Of a stretch of 64,000 nucleotides of DNA, positions 51,011 through 63,285 are shown piece by piece (the stretch's first letter is position 1; each line of letters starts with the position of its first letter). This DNA comes from Eretmocerus hayati (lineage: Eukaryota > Arthropoda > Insecta > Hymenoptera > Aphelinidae). Under the pieces are notes generated by a model that did no database searches, had not been told where the DNA came from, and saw only the letters and a list, made by a program, of their open reading frames with translations. The position numbers were made by a program, and so were the translations under genes. Where the stretch lies: contig CM056744.1 of assembly GCA_029851415.1 (NCBI GenBank), forward strand, positions 13,213,268-13,277,267. Direction: 5' to 3'.

Positions 51011-54000
51011 ATGGACGAAGAAAGTATGTTTATCATTTAAAACATCCTGTCATGAAACTCACATATGAGTGCTTTTTTCTACTAATCATGTGTGTTTTTA
51101 AAGCTCTAGTTAGGAAGAGGAATAAGGCTCAACGAGATGGAAATTTTCAAGTGTTGGCTGACGTACAAAAGAAATTGGGAGATCTTTATTTTGATAAAAA
51201 GCAACATGGTGATGCGCTCAAAGCATACAAGGGTCAGTTGGAAGCATGTAAAAACTTAAATAATAGACTTAATTGTGCAATAGCCCATAGAATGATTGGT
51301 GAAGTGTATGCGGATTTGGGTAGATTCAAAGAAGCTCTCGACCACCAAAACCAGTATCTAGGTATAGTACACTTTTTAGTGCTGTAAGATTTGCATGTCA
51401 TATTCCTATATAGCGTTCACTATAAGATCACTTTGAACTTCTTTGCAGAATTAGCGCAGCAGTTAGAAAATTTGATAGAAGAACAAAGAGCTTATGCCAC
51501 CTTAGGTAGAACTCACTTGCTTATCGCTGATAGTCTTACTAAAGATACGGAAAAAGAGGATAAAAAGAAAGCTCTAAGAGATGCCAAAGGAGCCTTTACA
51601 GAGAGTATCAAGCTTTGTGAAAAGTATGCACTTTTCATTCATATTTTATATCACCATTGAAGAAAAGTTGATGGAAATAATAATAAGCTGATACCTGATT
51701 TGAATGAAATTTACAGATTAGACGGCAGAATAGAAGTGCCTGAATTGATGACAATGAGAGCAAGATTATTGTTGAATGTAGGGCTAGTTCTAGAGCAACA
51801 GAAAAGAATAGAAAAAGCTTTGGAATACCTTTCAAGAGCATTGAACTTGTGCAAGAAGCATAATCTAAATGAAGACTTGCATAGAACTAATATTGCCCTT
51901 GCCGGGCTCAATGAACGTTTAGGAAATACAGATGCAGCTCTAGACAATTTGAAAGAAGCATATAACGTTGATGATGTATATTTAAAAGCTGATGCTCAGT
52001 TGATGAGAGCAGAATTGGTTCTGAAACTAGGTGATTGGGTAGAAGCAAGAAGAATTTTGTACAAATTGTATAAATCTAGACAAATGCTTGATTCAGTCAG
52101 ACAGCAAGTTGCTAGATTACTGAAAATTGGTGAGTCAATTATAAATAACTTCAACCAATAATGCTCACTTCTTTGGTTTCTTGGCATTGATTTTTTTCAA
52201 CAACTTTGTGGTATGACAAAATGTTCTTTACCTTTTTAGACGTGCCTTTTGCATTTCATTCAAACTATTTAGTCATGGTAGTTGGAAATTGTTTTCTCTC
52301 ACATAATCGTTCAGCAAATGAAGAATTTTTGGAAAGCATTATCTGTAACAATCTGATCACCAAATCTTACAATCAATCAATTATCTTCTCGCTTCATGCA
52401 GCGGTGACTCTTTGTCGTACCGAGGATGAGCTTCTGATGGAGTCTAATGCTCATCGCAAGGCAAAGCTGTACGAGCGCATGGGTGATGCAGCCACAGCGG
52501 TGCGTAGTCTCGATAGCGCATTGACATTTTACCAGAGGATGCTAGAGTCAGCCGAGGAAGCTAATGATGGACAAGCCATAAGCGGTGCTCTCACGAGCAT
52601 AGCTCAGACTCTGCGGGATTTGGGTCGACCTGACGATGCTCTGCCTTATGCTCGACGTGAGCTTGAAAATGCGTCAATGCCAAAAGATGAGGCAAATTCG
52701 GCTTTATTTCTTGCTGCTTTGCTTGAAGATACCAATGCTGAATATTCCGAATTAAGTCAGATCCTTGACAGAGCTGTGGCTGCTGCAGAAAAATCTGGTG
52801 ATGAAAATTTGCTTAGAAACGTGTTGACCGAAAGGCTCGAATATCCTGGAGATGAGCTCGAGATCGGAGAGATAAAACGTAGACTAGAAAAGCTGCCCGA
52901 AGAGATCAACGATGAGGAAGAAGCTGTTGATGAAGAGGTACAGAGCCAAGAAATTGGAGCGGATGTTTGTCTGAGCGAGTTGTCGGATGATCTTGAGGAT
53001 GAGGAGTCAGTGGCGAATGCTAAGAACGTTGCCAGAACAGCAACGAAGAAAAGAAAATGTGTCGTCAAGAAGAATGAGAAGGGCGAGACGCAGCTGCACG
53101 TCGCATGTATCAAAGGTTTGCACTTTTTCTGTCTCGTAGCTTTGGGAATCGAAACAATAAGGCGGATGCTTGATGCGGATATTTGATGATTTTTAACGAC
53201 CCTGAAGTGTGTCAAAATTCTCGATTGATTTGATGATCGCCTTTCAGTGTTTAATGCAAGCAACGCGGAGTCAAATTTGATAATTGTCTATTTCTTAATA
53301 AACCAATCACCCTTATAGAACAAGTAATTGAACATAAGTCTGTGCCAAAAAACGCGACTCAGCCTCTACCATTGAAGTACCTAATGAATTTACTTGAGTC
53401 GATCAACGCCGCTTATCATCATTCATCTATGTAAAAATTCCACAAAAAGCAATTGTTTCGGTTAAAATGACATCAGTCATATTTAAACTAATTCCTCAAG
53501 AAGACCAACCACTAATAATTGCAATATCTCACGCTACAGGTAATGTGTCACAAGTGGAACGTCTCCTAGAAGACAAGCATCCAACTTGGGTACGAGACAA
53601 CTGCGGATGGACTCCTTTGCACGAAGCTGCAAATCACGGACACGTCGAAATCTGTCGGCTTCTTTTACGTGCCGGTGCAAATGTAAACGATCCCGGGGGT
53701 TCCGGTTGCGATGGTGTGACTGCCTTGCACGATGCAGCTTCGAATGGAAATGCACCAGTGATTCAATTGCTTCTAGATAATGGGGCAAATTCCAATATGC
53801 TAACTAGAGCTGGCGAGTGTGCCTTGTGTTGCCTTCTCAAATGGCGTGACAGAGTTGATGACATTACTGAATCCCAGGAATTGGAGTATGAGGCTGCGAG
53901 ATCGAGATTGGCATCTGTAGCGCGGCACAAGTGTAAGAGAAAAGAAAGCTCAAAGGCAAAATATAGCGCGCTGCTTGATGACGAGGATGATGAGGTCGAG

Positions 54001-57000
54001 CCTCCGAGACATGGTAAGTGAGCCTGACTAGTGATGAATGATTAAAAATATTTTTCTTAATTTATATCACACCTTACATTTTGGATTTTGTTCTTGAGTA
54101 TTCTTAAAACAAAAGATCGCTCTTGTAAAACTAATCTACCTCGGTTTTCAATGATTGCTCCCAGTTCCTTCAAGCTCATCGAGTTCTTGATCATATTTTT
54201 AAACATTTTTGAACAAATCATTTTGTAAATTGTCAGGTATAACTTTGGATGATTGGACGACTCCCGTTGAACCTGAGCCTGAACGAATATCAGCCGGTGA
54301 GGACTACAAACGCACGATAGCGTCATTACACCACCCAGGGCGAGCTTTGAAGCAAACCGTAACGTCACGTCGTGCGTCGGCTCAGCCAAAGATAACAGCT
54401 CCTTTGCTCGACAGTGAAGAAGTCTTGGCTGATGATTGGCTGGAGGATGATTTAGGTGATCAAGCACCTGGAAAAAGCTTGCCATATTTCGGACCTGGCC
54501 TTCCGCCTGGTGTTCCCACTGAGTCCTCGTCGACATCGTCATCGAAGCGTAAATATAGTGCTGAGCGAATAGAGTCCTCTCCACCAGCTGCTAGCACTAA
54601 CGAAGCAAACGTCAAGAGGCCCAAGTTCAATAAACCTGCGAGTCCGGTATGAATGTTGTTTTTAAGTTCATTCAAAATGCGTCGTTGTATCAGCTTGTAT
54701 ATTCCGATCGCCGCTTTCGAGAGAATTTTTGAATATGCCTCTCGTTAAGACCGGAACGTGATTTTAAGTCTCTAATCAAATCAGAACTTGGGAAGTAGAG
54801 TGTTGTCCTAGAGGCAAAAATCTCTTGAATGTGTGCTTTGCAAATGTTGATCCATAAAATGAATTATCCATTCTTCTCTCTTCGATCTTGTTCCGGCTTT
54901 TTTTTCAAGAATTCATCCGAGAAATTTTGCATCCCAAATCTCGATAATCTTGAAAAAATCATATTTCCATATCCCCAAACAATATCCACTAATGAACTGT
55001 ATCTACGATTCTGATGCGCTTGAAATGTATTCTGCAACATTTCTCGGATAGTTAGTCCAAATATCTATAGACAGCATGCTCAACCACCTATATCCATCAT
55101 TATAATTGCAGGAATCGAGAGAATCAAGTCCCAGCCGTTTTCGTACAAACGGAATCATTGATGTCGACTCCGACGTCGATAACGACGATGAGGATAGCAG
55201 AGATAGGGAACCGACGACAGAGCGATGGCCGAAATCGAAACGCCCGCGTCAACAGAACTTGTTGCGACAAGGCTTCACTCGAGCGGTTGCAAGATCGCCT
55301 TCGCCCGATCTCATGGAAGTGCAGCCCTCGCAGACGAGCAACACTTCCCAAACGCAGCAGCGTGGATTGAGACAACAGCATGAGCGACGCTCTTGGGATT
55401 TGTCGGAAAGTCTGGAACTAGTCGTGCAAATTGATCTCGAGGTCATCGAGTTAAAGCTTCATGGACGCGATCTCAAGTGAGCATCTTTTAACATTATTTG
55501 CATTTGTATTTCATTTTATAAATCATGTGTTTTAGCAGGTATCAAGAATATATTTTGATCCAAGAGTTTCTTAGCCCTCAACGCTCTAGAAAATCTACCG
55601 TTTGAGGTAGATTTTAACCAGACCCCATTTTATAAATGATAGTTGAGATACGTAAATCCTGAATGTTATACCTTTCGCGGAAAGATCGAGCCTCTCTGAT
55701 GCTAACTGGTGTGCCTAATCTTTGTTCAAAATGTGCGTACCATTTAACTACGTAATTATCGCATACCAGTTCGTCTATTTAATCTGGAATCTAATGTTAA
55801 CAACTTGTCATAAACTTCAAAATCCTACCAAACTACGTGAAAACCTATTGGCATTTAGTATAATGGATAGAAGTTGGCAGAACTCGGAGAATGGTTGCAT
55901 TAGTATTTTAATCCATCAAACTAGTCATGCGCACGCTTATAAACTTTTGAGACTTATTGAACGTAATCCTATTAGTAGTTAAGCCAACGTTCGAAAACTT
56001 ATTATTACGAGTAGTTTATGTTCTCGAGAGTTTGACCGTGTGGCCTGCACTAACGATAATTACGAGACCTCGGCTATTCATTACGGAAAAGTTTCGCGAC
56101 CCATGAGTTGGACTTGAATGCTTGAATCAGTATTGAGCTTCGAACAATTTATCTAATCATTGTGAAAATAGTTGAACAAAAGTCAAAAGTGTTCATAAAT
56201 CCTCAATGGAGTGAATTTCATTTACATGACGACCTTGTTAAATTTTTACAGAAGAACAATGGGTGATATCGAAGAGTTACTAAGGCACAAATTCGAAGCG
56301 AGGACCGGGTGTAAGCCTAAATTGAGTTTCAGAACGGCCGATGGTGTAGCTTTACCCAAAGAGCTAACCCTCGAAGAGTTGCCCGCAGAACGAAACAAAG
56401 CCACACTCATCGCTGAGATAACGCATAATGATCTCGTACCAATTGCTGACAGGTACAAGAAAGTCTGTGAACATTTCGGCATAGGTAAGTTCCTTCATAA
56501 TTATTATCACTATCGAAACTTTTTTTAATGTTTTGATGGCATTGAATTCAGTTACCTCGCATAATGAAATGAACAAGGAACGCTTCATGAATTTTCTTTT
56601 CGGTTTTGACGTTTAACTGTTCAAGTGTGAAAACCTAGATTTTATTATCATCAATTTTTTGAAATGGAACTCAAGAAAGAAAGATTTAATATTCAAACTA
56701 AAGACGGGAAAAAGATACTATTGCAATAAACATAACATTTGGAAATCAAACATTATATAATAAAAATATTTTACATGTTCGCTGCGAAGTCACAATTGCA
56801 GTTCTGTCCCTGTGTGCGGCGGGATCGACCGATGGGTCCTGTCGCAGCGACGAATCGGATTAATGATAACACATTGAATTAATTTCCAGAACCAACAGAC
56901 ACTATGCTGAAATCGCTACGAGTATGTGACAACACGAAATCGTACCGCTTTCCTCGCGACGAATGCGACTCAAGTTTGGATCCTCTGAGTCGGTGCCTTC

Positions 57001-58333
57001 GCTATCAGGCTGATTTGCGTGTCTTGAATCTCTCTGGAGCCACCCTTTTTGGTCGAGGCGAGCTCCTTTCGTATATAATTTCTCCCCTAGCTGGATTATA
57101 TGAGTTGCATCTCCAATGTTGTGACATCGATGTAAACTGTCTTTCCGAGCTCAAAAAGTTTCCTACTCTGCTTCACGAGATCGATCTCTCATACAATCCA
57201 TTAGACGGTGCTCATCGAAAACTGCACGATCTCATTCAACCTTTGAATCGTCTTCAAAAGTTAAGCCTTGTGTCGTGTGATCTAGGCGATTTTGAGCCAA
57301 AGTTGAATTGCGAATACCTAGTCACGCTCAATTTGTCTCACAATCCAATTGGTGGCAAGGGAGCGGCGAATCTGCTACAAAGGCAACTTGTTGAACTCAA
57401 TTTAGGAGATACGCAGGATTTTGCTAGAAGGAAGGATAATGTGATCGACAAAATTTTCTATGGGTCACAGGTGAGCATAAGTTATCTGAAATTTGACACT
57501 GATGATAGTGACCAGGGTGACGCGTCTATCTCGATACATATGCATGAACGTAATCTAATGCCTTGAAACATCATTCGATTTGGCTCATCATTGTGGGTTT
57601 AAATTTCACTGTCCAAAATGTTCGATATTTTTCCGAGGTTTCGTTTTGATTAACAAGAATGTTTGACAATAAGTCCTATCCTATTTTTATATACTTACCG
57701 ACATCGCCAAGATTTCAAATTTGTCAAAGAACCTTTGGATTATCCTTGGTCTGAATAGTCAGACCGATTCCACAGTCTTTTTTATTAGAATTAGCATTAC
57801 TTTCTAATCATCACAAATTTGATGATGTTGCTATTCCACACGATTTCGAGAAATCCAAATCTTTTCAAATGTTTTTTTCGTCAATCTTCATTTTCTTATC
57901 TGATCAGTTGACGATGCGCTTTTGAATTCCTCAGCAATTGATAACACAATTTGTTTCATTACAGGATCTCACATTTCCTGCACTCGAATCCTTGGACTTA
58001 TCACAGTGTGATTGTACTGACTTAGACGTGGAAGCAATTTTGTCTCAAACACCTAATCTAAAGCGGCTGAATCTGAGCAATAATTTGAACATCACAAAAA
58101 CAACATTGTGCACTCTTCTAGCCAGGAGGCCAACAATGACTCTGATTAATCTCAGTGGCTGTGAATTTATAGAAAGTCTCCCAAATTCTAATCTCAGACT
58201 TGCTTCACCGCAACTTTGTTCCCTATTTGTACATATGAAGACAGAAGTTATAGATGCATGGGAAGCACTTTGGCAAGGCAGATGTTTGTGCAAGAAACTA
58301 CCACACTTCTTAGTTCATTTCCAGCCAAGATGA
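51011..58333 (+). CDS. TONSL: Tonsoku-like protein (TONSL): TPR, ankyrin, ubiquitin-like, LRR
   Basis: TONSL partners MMS22L to stabilise and restart stalled forks by homologous recombination, and it binds new histones. Coding exons: 51011-51023, 51104-51361, 51449-51623, 51717-52129, 52402-53115, 53540-54013, 54237-54646, 55112-55476, 56252-56484, 56890-57470, 57965-58333. All splice phases agree; the total is 4,005 nt, 1,334 aa (human is about 1,378). The start MDEE|TLVRKRNKAQ uses a 13-nt first coding exon. Domains: TPRs (about 5-400), acidic stretch with NLS-like KKRK (about 435-505), ankyrin repeats (about 513-630, GETQLHVAC, CGWTPLHEAANHGH, GVTALHDAAS), an acidic disordered linker, ubiquitin-like domain (about 920-1010), LRRs to the end. 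H4-pocket positions known in human TONSL appear kept (D, W, H, E, N in DNCGWTPLHEAAN; D in LHDAAS; W in LLKWRD). The last acceptor is ambiguous: 57935 is also in frame (+10 aa). Confidence 0.95.
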
Positions 58334-58532
58334 CTCTTAGGAATCTTTGCTTTTTCATCCTTAGTAAGTAACATTGAGTAAGTAAAGTCAATCATGTAAA
58401 TATCTAATAATGTAAAGACTAGATGGTATGTATGATGATTTTATGTGCATTATTTTATTGTACAAAATATATTCTGGTTTTCCACACTGTATTATATGCA
58501 ACATGTGTTAGAGTACAAGAAGCTCACAGAGC
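58334..58532. other. Convergent TONSL/USB1 3' region
   Basis: 199 bp between two convergent stop codons. The 3' UTRs of the two transcripts very likely overlap here or in each other's last exons. No canonical AATAAA was seen in the gap on the plus strand. Confidence 0.6.
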
Positions 58533-59641
58533 TTATTTTAAATTGAGATTGAAAAGTTTGTTCCCTATTCTGCAGTTTATTCTATTCACATGGACCCTAT
58601 CTTTTCCCGGATTATTTGTCAGAAAATCACTGAAACTTTGTGTTAGAGAAGGAAGTATCTCTTGCAGTTCCTTTCTTTGATCACCAAGACACCAAAGAAA
58701 ACTTATGTGGTATGATGATTCCTGGAAGAGTTTCATGAAATTAGATCTGCACTTTCTCAGACTCAATGACATATGTAGAAATTTCTTCGAGTGCCACTTC
58801 CTTTAAAAGTCAAGCAAACACTATGAAATGGCTAAATGCCACAAATAGAAACTTCTAAAACAGGGGATGGATTTCTAGATGAAATTAATTTACTGAAAAT
58901 GGTATTTACCTCGTAGAATAATGGTAACTGATATTCCTCCAGAAGCGTATCAAGAGATTTTGTCAAACTTTGCAGTGACTTACTCAAGCTTTGGACTGTG
59001 ATGCCCATGAATGTTCTGGTCTTCTCTTCATTGCAATAAATCTTGATGCCACACAACTCCAGAGTAAAACATTGATAACCATCAACAATGTTTCTCACAG
59101 CCTCCGCAAAAGAATCAATCCAATGATATTTAAGTACCAATGTGCGAGTGAGACTTATATGAAATTCTTCAAAGAGATTACCTGTTTCTCCAACATGGGC
59201 TGTGGCATTCTGCAACCACAGTAACATATCTTCACATGGAGTGTCTGTAAGACCCAAAAATTACTTCATTACCTTATCAGAGCATGTCAGTATGATGAAA
59301 TGATTAAAAGATATTTACAATCTATGTAGACAAGGCTTGCCCAGTTTCCACGCTCATGTTTGAATGATCTCACTCTTCCGCTATGCTCGGTAGGATCATC
59401 GAAAACTTCCTCATGATGTGTAACTCCTTTCAACATCATAATGGACTGTGGAAGAGGTAGTTTCACCCTGAAAAGAGCATTATTTTTGTCACCTATAGGA
59501 TGTTTTTCAAAGCATTTTCAGTCAATGTTAACCTTACTTTTCACTCTTATGAGTAATAGCAACTCCATTTTTGACATCCGTCTTTTCACAGTCGTCATCG
59601 GAGTCGGATGAATAATCTCGAATCAAATTTAACCCAGACAT
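58533..59641 (-). CDS. USB1: U6 snRNA 3'-5' phosphodiesterase USB1 (Mpn1)
   Basis: USB1 is a nuclear 2H phosphoesterase that trims the oligo(U) tail of U6 snRNA and leaves a 2',3'-cyclic phosphate end, stabilising U6 for splicing. Exons on the minus strand: 59641-59538, 59467-59319, 59244-58910, 58721-58533. Phases 2, 1 and 0 join cleanly for 258 aa (human 265). The N-terminus is short and acidic (MSGLNLIRDYSSDSDDDCEK), the usual low-complexity lead. Family landmarks follow: GRVRSFKHERGNWASLVYIDY, the first catalytic H-x-S (EEFHISLTRT, about residue 110), IKIYCNEEKTRTFMGI, and the second H-x-S in the last exon (SSYHISFLWCLGD, about 200). Both histidines and both serines are present, so the enzyme should be active. 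It converges on TONSL. Confidence 0.93.
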
Positions 59642-60097
59642 TTGGAAAATAATTCGAAGGAAAAGTATCAAAGTCGTGAAACATTTCAATGCTGTTTCAC
59701 GCTTTTCGCGAGCAAACAACTCAGCCGTTACGGCTGCTTGTCGTCTGCTTTGTTGATGATCGAATTGGATCGAATACATCGCGAACATCCCGACCCGAAG
59801 CTGTGGTCCGAAAGCAATACATCGCAATTAATGATGGAAATGAATAGAAAAAGTAGTCAAATATGCAAGCGATGCTACTTCTGTGATTGAAAATTTTAGA
59901 ATAACATCACATTTATTTCTCACTGACGTCTGATGACTCAGGCACGACTTTGTATGACCTAATATGATACAAAAAGTGGCTAGATATTTATCCAAATTGT
60001 AGAAATATTCTCATTCATTTGCTCAATTAAATTAGTCTTTAGTTAAGTCCAGGAAACTGCAATAGCTCCTGGATCTTGCTTAATTATTCTGTCCTGA
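59642..60097. other. USB1 5' flank and OVCA2 3' flank
   Basis: 456 bp between the USB1 start and the OVCA2 stop. The plus-strand ORF at 59642-59890 abuts the USB1 start codon and shows no recognised similarity; it is probably USB1 5' UTR or promoter sequence. Confidence 0.5.
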
Positions 60098-61109
60098 TCA
60101 AAGTGAATGCACTTTTGCATTCTTTTTTTCAAGACACTCTTTGACAAAGTCATGATACATGTGTTTCTTCCCTGGAACATAATGACCTCCTTCGTGGACT
60201 ACCAACTTTTTGTTAACAAAAACATCACTCAACGCTTCAGCCATTTCTACACGAAAAAGAAAAAAAGAATTGGATTGCACAGTTTTGCATTGTCATGATG
60301 CATAGGAAACCCAAGAAATTTGATCTAAAGCTTACTCACTGGTGGGAATAACTTTATCACCACTTCCATAAACATGCAGAGTTGGAAGTGTTATGCTTCG
60401 GCCATAGTATGTTTCATGAGGTTTGCACAGTGACTTGAATCCAGATATGATTATTGCAAAATCAAATTCTACCTGCAGGACTAGATTTAATTATTATTAC
60501 TATTTCAGTCGCATCCAGTTTGAGTAGCTATGCTTCAAATTTAAGATGCACTTACTTTTCCGCTCCATCATGGCGCATAATATAGATACAAATGAAGCTC
60601 CCTGAGAGAATCCTAGCACTCCATCAAAAGGTCCTTTATCTTCAAATGTTTGCTCAATCAGTTTGACACTTTCATCAAAACCAATGGACGAATTGCTTGG
60701 TTCAGTGGCTTTGAATGTTCGATCTTCTGTGTTAAACCACCACCCAAATTCTACAATTGTGATGGAAAAGAAAGAGTTCAACATTCAAGAGATTGGTATT
60801 CAATTGGATTGATGTATTTACTTTCGGTCTCTTCCGCATCATCTGGCGCAGTTTCTTCTGAGCTGCTTTTGTCATCTGGCGGTATTGTATGAGGTGCCCT
60901 TACAAATACAAACTCTATCTCTTTCTTAAAATATTTTCTCAAGGATCCTAATTTGGTATAAAATATTTTATCAGACTGTCGATAGCCATGTAATGCTAGG
61001 ACCTATAAGAATATTCCAGTTTGAATGTGTGAGTCATGACGAAAATGATCATATCTGAGATAAGCATTGTGAATTTTCATACTTTAAACTTCAGACCATT
61101 AGAAGTCAT
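60098..61109 (-). CDS. OVCA2: OVCA2-type serine hydrolase (FSH1 family esterase)
   Basis: A small alpha/beta-hydrolase of the FSH1/OVCA2 family; human OVCA2 hydrolyses long-chain alkyl esters. Exons on the minus strand: 61109-61083, 61002-60822, 60750-60556, 60468-60340, 60246-60098. Phases 0, 1, 1 and 1 agree, giving 226 aa (human 227). The start is MTSNGLKFK|VLALHGYRQS, with LHGYRQ the first-strand oxyanion motif. The nucleophile elbow is GVLGFSQGAS (Ser in exon 3), the acid Asp is in LHVYGSGDKVIP and the catalytic His in VHEGGHYVPG, so the triad is intact. FGWWFNTED is a family-typical segment. The exon 4 acceptor must be the inner AG of CAGGTAG; the outer one would shift the frame. Probably cytosolic; no signal peptide is visible. 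An upstream ORF ends one base before this ATG. Confidence 0.92.
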
Positions 61110-61110
61110 C

Positions 61111-61463
61111 TTACAACTCAAGAGCCCACTGATGATGTTTATGCATCTGGAACATCACCTGAGGTATAAGCAGACGAGACGAGACATGGACGAGATAGAC
61201 ACTCGCTTGGCACCGCGGTGAGGTGGACGGTGGTCGGTCGACCAATAAGTTCGATGCGTGAGAAATATCCCGCGTAAATTAAAAACAGTCTGACAGCAAT
61301 CAAGTATTCTACAGGCTTCGGTTGTTTATCGTTAGAAACGGAAGACACTCACTGGTGTGGTTTTCGTCAGAATTTCATTCAATTTTATCAAAATTGATTG
61401 TTTCAATCTATTCTCAGCGAGCCAACTAAGGAGTTTCCAACACTCTTCCATTGATTTTGGCAT
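61111..61463 (-). CDS. 52-codon upstream ORF in the OVCA2 transcript, unknown product
   Basis: I do not recognise this peptide. Two exons on the minus strand, 61463-61353 and 61158-61111, join in phase 0 across GTGAGT...ACCTCAG with a good pyrimidine tract. The product starts MPKSMEECWKLLSWLAENRL, continues with LKQSILIKLNEILTKTTP, then VMFQMHKHHQWALEL and a stop. It looks helical, with no signal peptide or membrane segment. The TAA is followed by one base and then the OVCA2 ATG, so the mature transcript could be dicistronic, or the ORF could be a regulatory uORF. Codon content and the precise splice sites favour a real coding sequence. It lies downstream of the COX6B poly(A) signal. Confidence 0.5.
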
Positions 61464-61577
61464 TGTTTTCTCAATTTCTACTTCCAGCTGAAGTATTTTG
61501 AAACAAGGAGTAAAAAAAGATTGGTGGATTGAAGATAAGATGCATCTACAAATCCAGTCAATTACTTACATGTATCT

Positions 61578-61583
61578 TTATTT
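61578..61583 (-). terminator. Poly(A) signal of COX6B
   Basis: AATAAA on the minus strand about 125 bp after the COX6B stop, followed by GT-rich sequence. The next gene's first exon begins within about 100 bp. Confidence 0.65.
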
Positions 61584-61707
61584 ATACAGCAGTTGTTTAC
61601 TTTACAAGTAGAAGGAAATTTGAGAATCGAATTTTTGATACTGTAGTGTAACAGTGGGTATATTCTACTAATTCAACTTAAACCTTTAACAGATACTGTT
61701 AGAATTT

Positions 61708-62341
61708 CTAAATGTTTCCGGCGAATCTGCCCTCAGCCACTTGTTCGTCCCATTTTTCATACCAAGCAATGGGGCATAAAGCTTTGTAACACCTCTGGAA
61801 GTACTTGCAGGCTTCAAATTCCTCACCGCGAACTTTTTTGCAACGGTGAAAGTCCAGATACATTTGGTAGCAGTACCTAATTTATAACAGAATGTAAGTT
61901 GTAGTATATGGATTCCGAAACTTTTCAGAGAAATTACTTTTACATGAAAAATTGGTTTGTAATCTACTAATGTTCATATGAAAGAGAAACGACAATCTCA
62001 CGTACATTCAAGACAATTTATAGTGATTTGAGTGATTGATCAAGTACTTCAAAGAATTTTGGTAATTAAATAATGTACTCTTATTAGTTGCAAATAACTA
62101 TCATGGATTGTCTTGCAGCTTTTGACATATCCTCAAGTCTTAAAAAAATTGAAACAAGACAATCCAGATCAATATGAAGGGCAAATTATTCAGATTTTTC
62201 CAACAGACACCAATAATGGAACTCTTACCTGGTTTGGTTTTGATTTGGGAATCTAGGGTCGTATGGAGGAGACCAAAGAATACCTTCAGTGTCGATCTTC
62301 TTAATCTCATCTGGACTCATCACAGCTGTACTGGCTGTCAT
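61708..62341 (-). CDS. COX6B1: Cytochrome c oxidase subunit 6B
   Basis: A nuclear-encoded subunit of mitochondrial complex IV that sits on the intermembrane-space face and links the two halves of the dimer. Two coding exons on the minus strand, 62341-62229 and 61876-61708 (the stop coordinate may be off by one base), joined in phase 2 at NQNQTR|YCYQ, for 93 aa. The N-terminus MTASTAVMSPDEIKKIDTEG is slightly longer than in human; PYDPRFPNQNQTR is the family signature. The twin-cysteine CHCH fold is complete: CYQMYLDFHRC (C-x9-C) and CKYFQRCYKALC (C-x10-C), followed by WDEQVAEGRFAGNI. It has no cleavable presequence, as expected for Mia40-imported CHCH proteins. Confidence 0.95.
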
Positions 62342-63285
62342 GATTGCTATTCTTTGCTGTCAAGTAATAATTCATGTTCAATGTACAACTAGTTAATGAT
62401 GAATTATTCTAGGCATGTTTGTGATGTGGCGCACATATGCACTCTCACTCCCAATCAACATATCTCTTTTGCTCGATTACATATTGCTTCTTCAACTAGG
62501 GATGTAAAAAAAGACAAGAAGTTAATACATCCTCCATGCTTGGTTGCTCCAGGTGATCAGAAATGGAAAAGCTGAGTATTACTGGAGTTCTCGATTTGTC
62601 ATGATTAAGATCAAGAAGTTGAAGCACTATTGAATCATTTCAATTTCCATTTTTTATGACAGATAATTGACCATCGCAACTCTCCTGAAAGATTTAATAA
62701 CTTGTAAAAACAATCTGACTGGCTATCACATTCGAATAAAGGTCACATTAAGATATTGGCTCATAAGAATGTCATTCTAATAACTACAGTTCTTACATTA
62801 CTATAAATGTAACAAATACTAATGGTATGTACATTTGAGTCATAAAAACTCTTCTCAATCTGAGGAAAATGAAAATGACTACAGTTTCAAAGTTGAAGGT
62901 TCTTTCTACAAAATGAATCTGGTAGCACCAGATAGTATGACTGTAGTTGAATACCTTTTGAAACATGTAATTCAAACAGATGATTTCTATTTTGGCGATT
63001 AAAATTTCTAGATGTGAATGAATGTACCTCAAGAAAATCGTTTTGGGTAGAAATTTCTTACAAATATGCCCAATAGAGAAATCAAGGGATGTCAGATTAT
63101 ATTGAACTTACTTAGTTAGGCAATAATTCTTATAAGCTATACAAAGTAAATGTTTCCAATCTGAAACAGAAGTAATAGTAAGACGAATTTGCAAGGTAGA
63201 AGATGATTGAATTTGTATGAATGACTCTAAGTGGGAAAGGTTGTCAATTCAAGATTGAGACAAATATCAACTGGGTGATCTTATC
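62342..63285. other. Intergenic region between COX6B and the TRIR-like gene
   Basis: About 940 bp containing the COX6B promoter and 5' UTR and the 3' UTR of the TRIR-like gene. No further exon was found on either strand. Confidence 0.6.

Noticed and set aside
55537..55603. Possible extra TONSL exon after an acceptor-like TTTTAGCAG
   Set aside because: The frame ends in a stop without a donor, whereas direct joining of 55476 to 56252 is in phase and gives a family-like ubiquitin-like domain.
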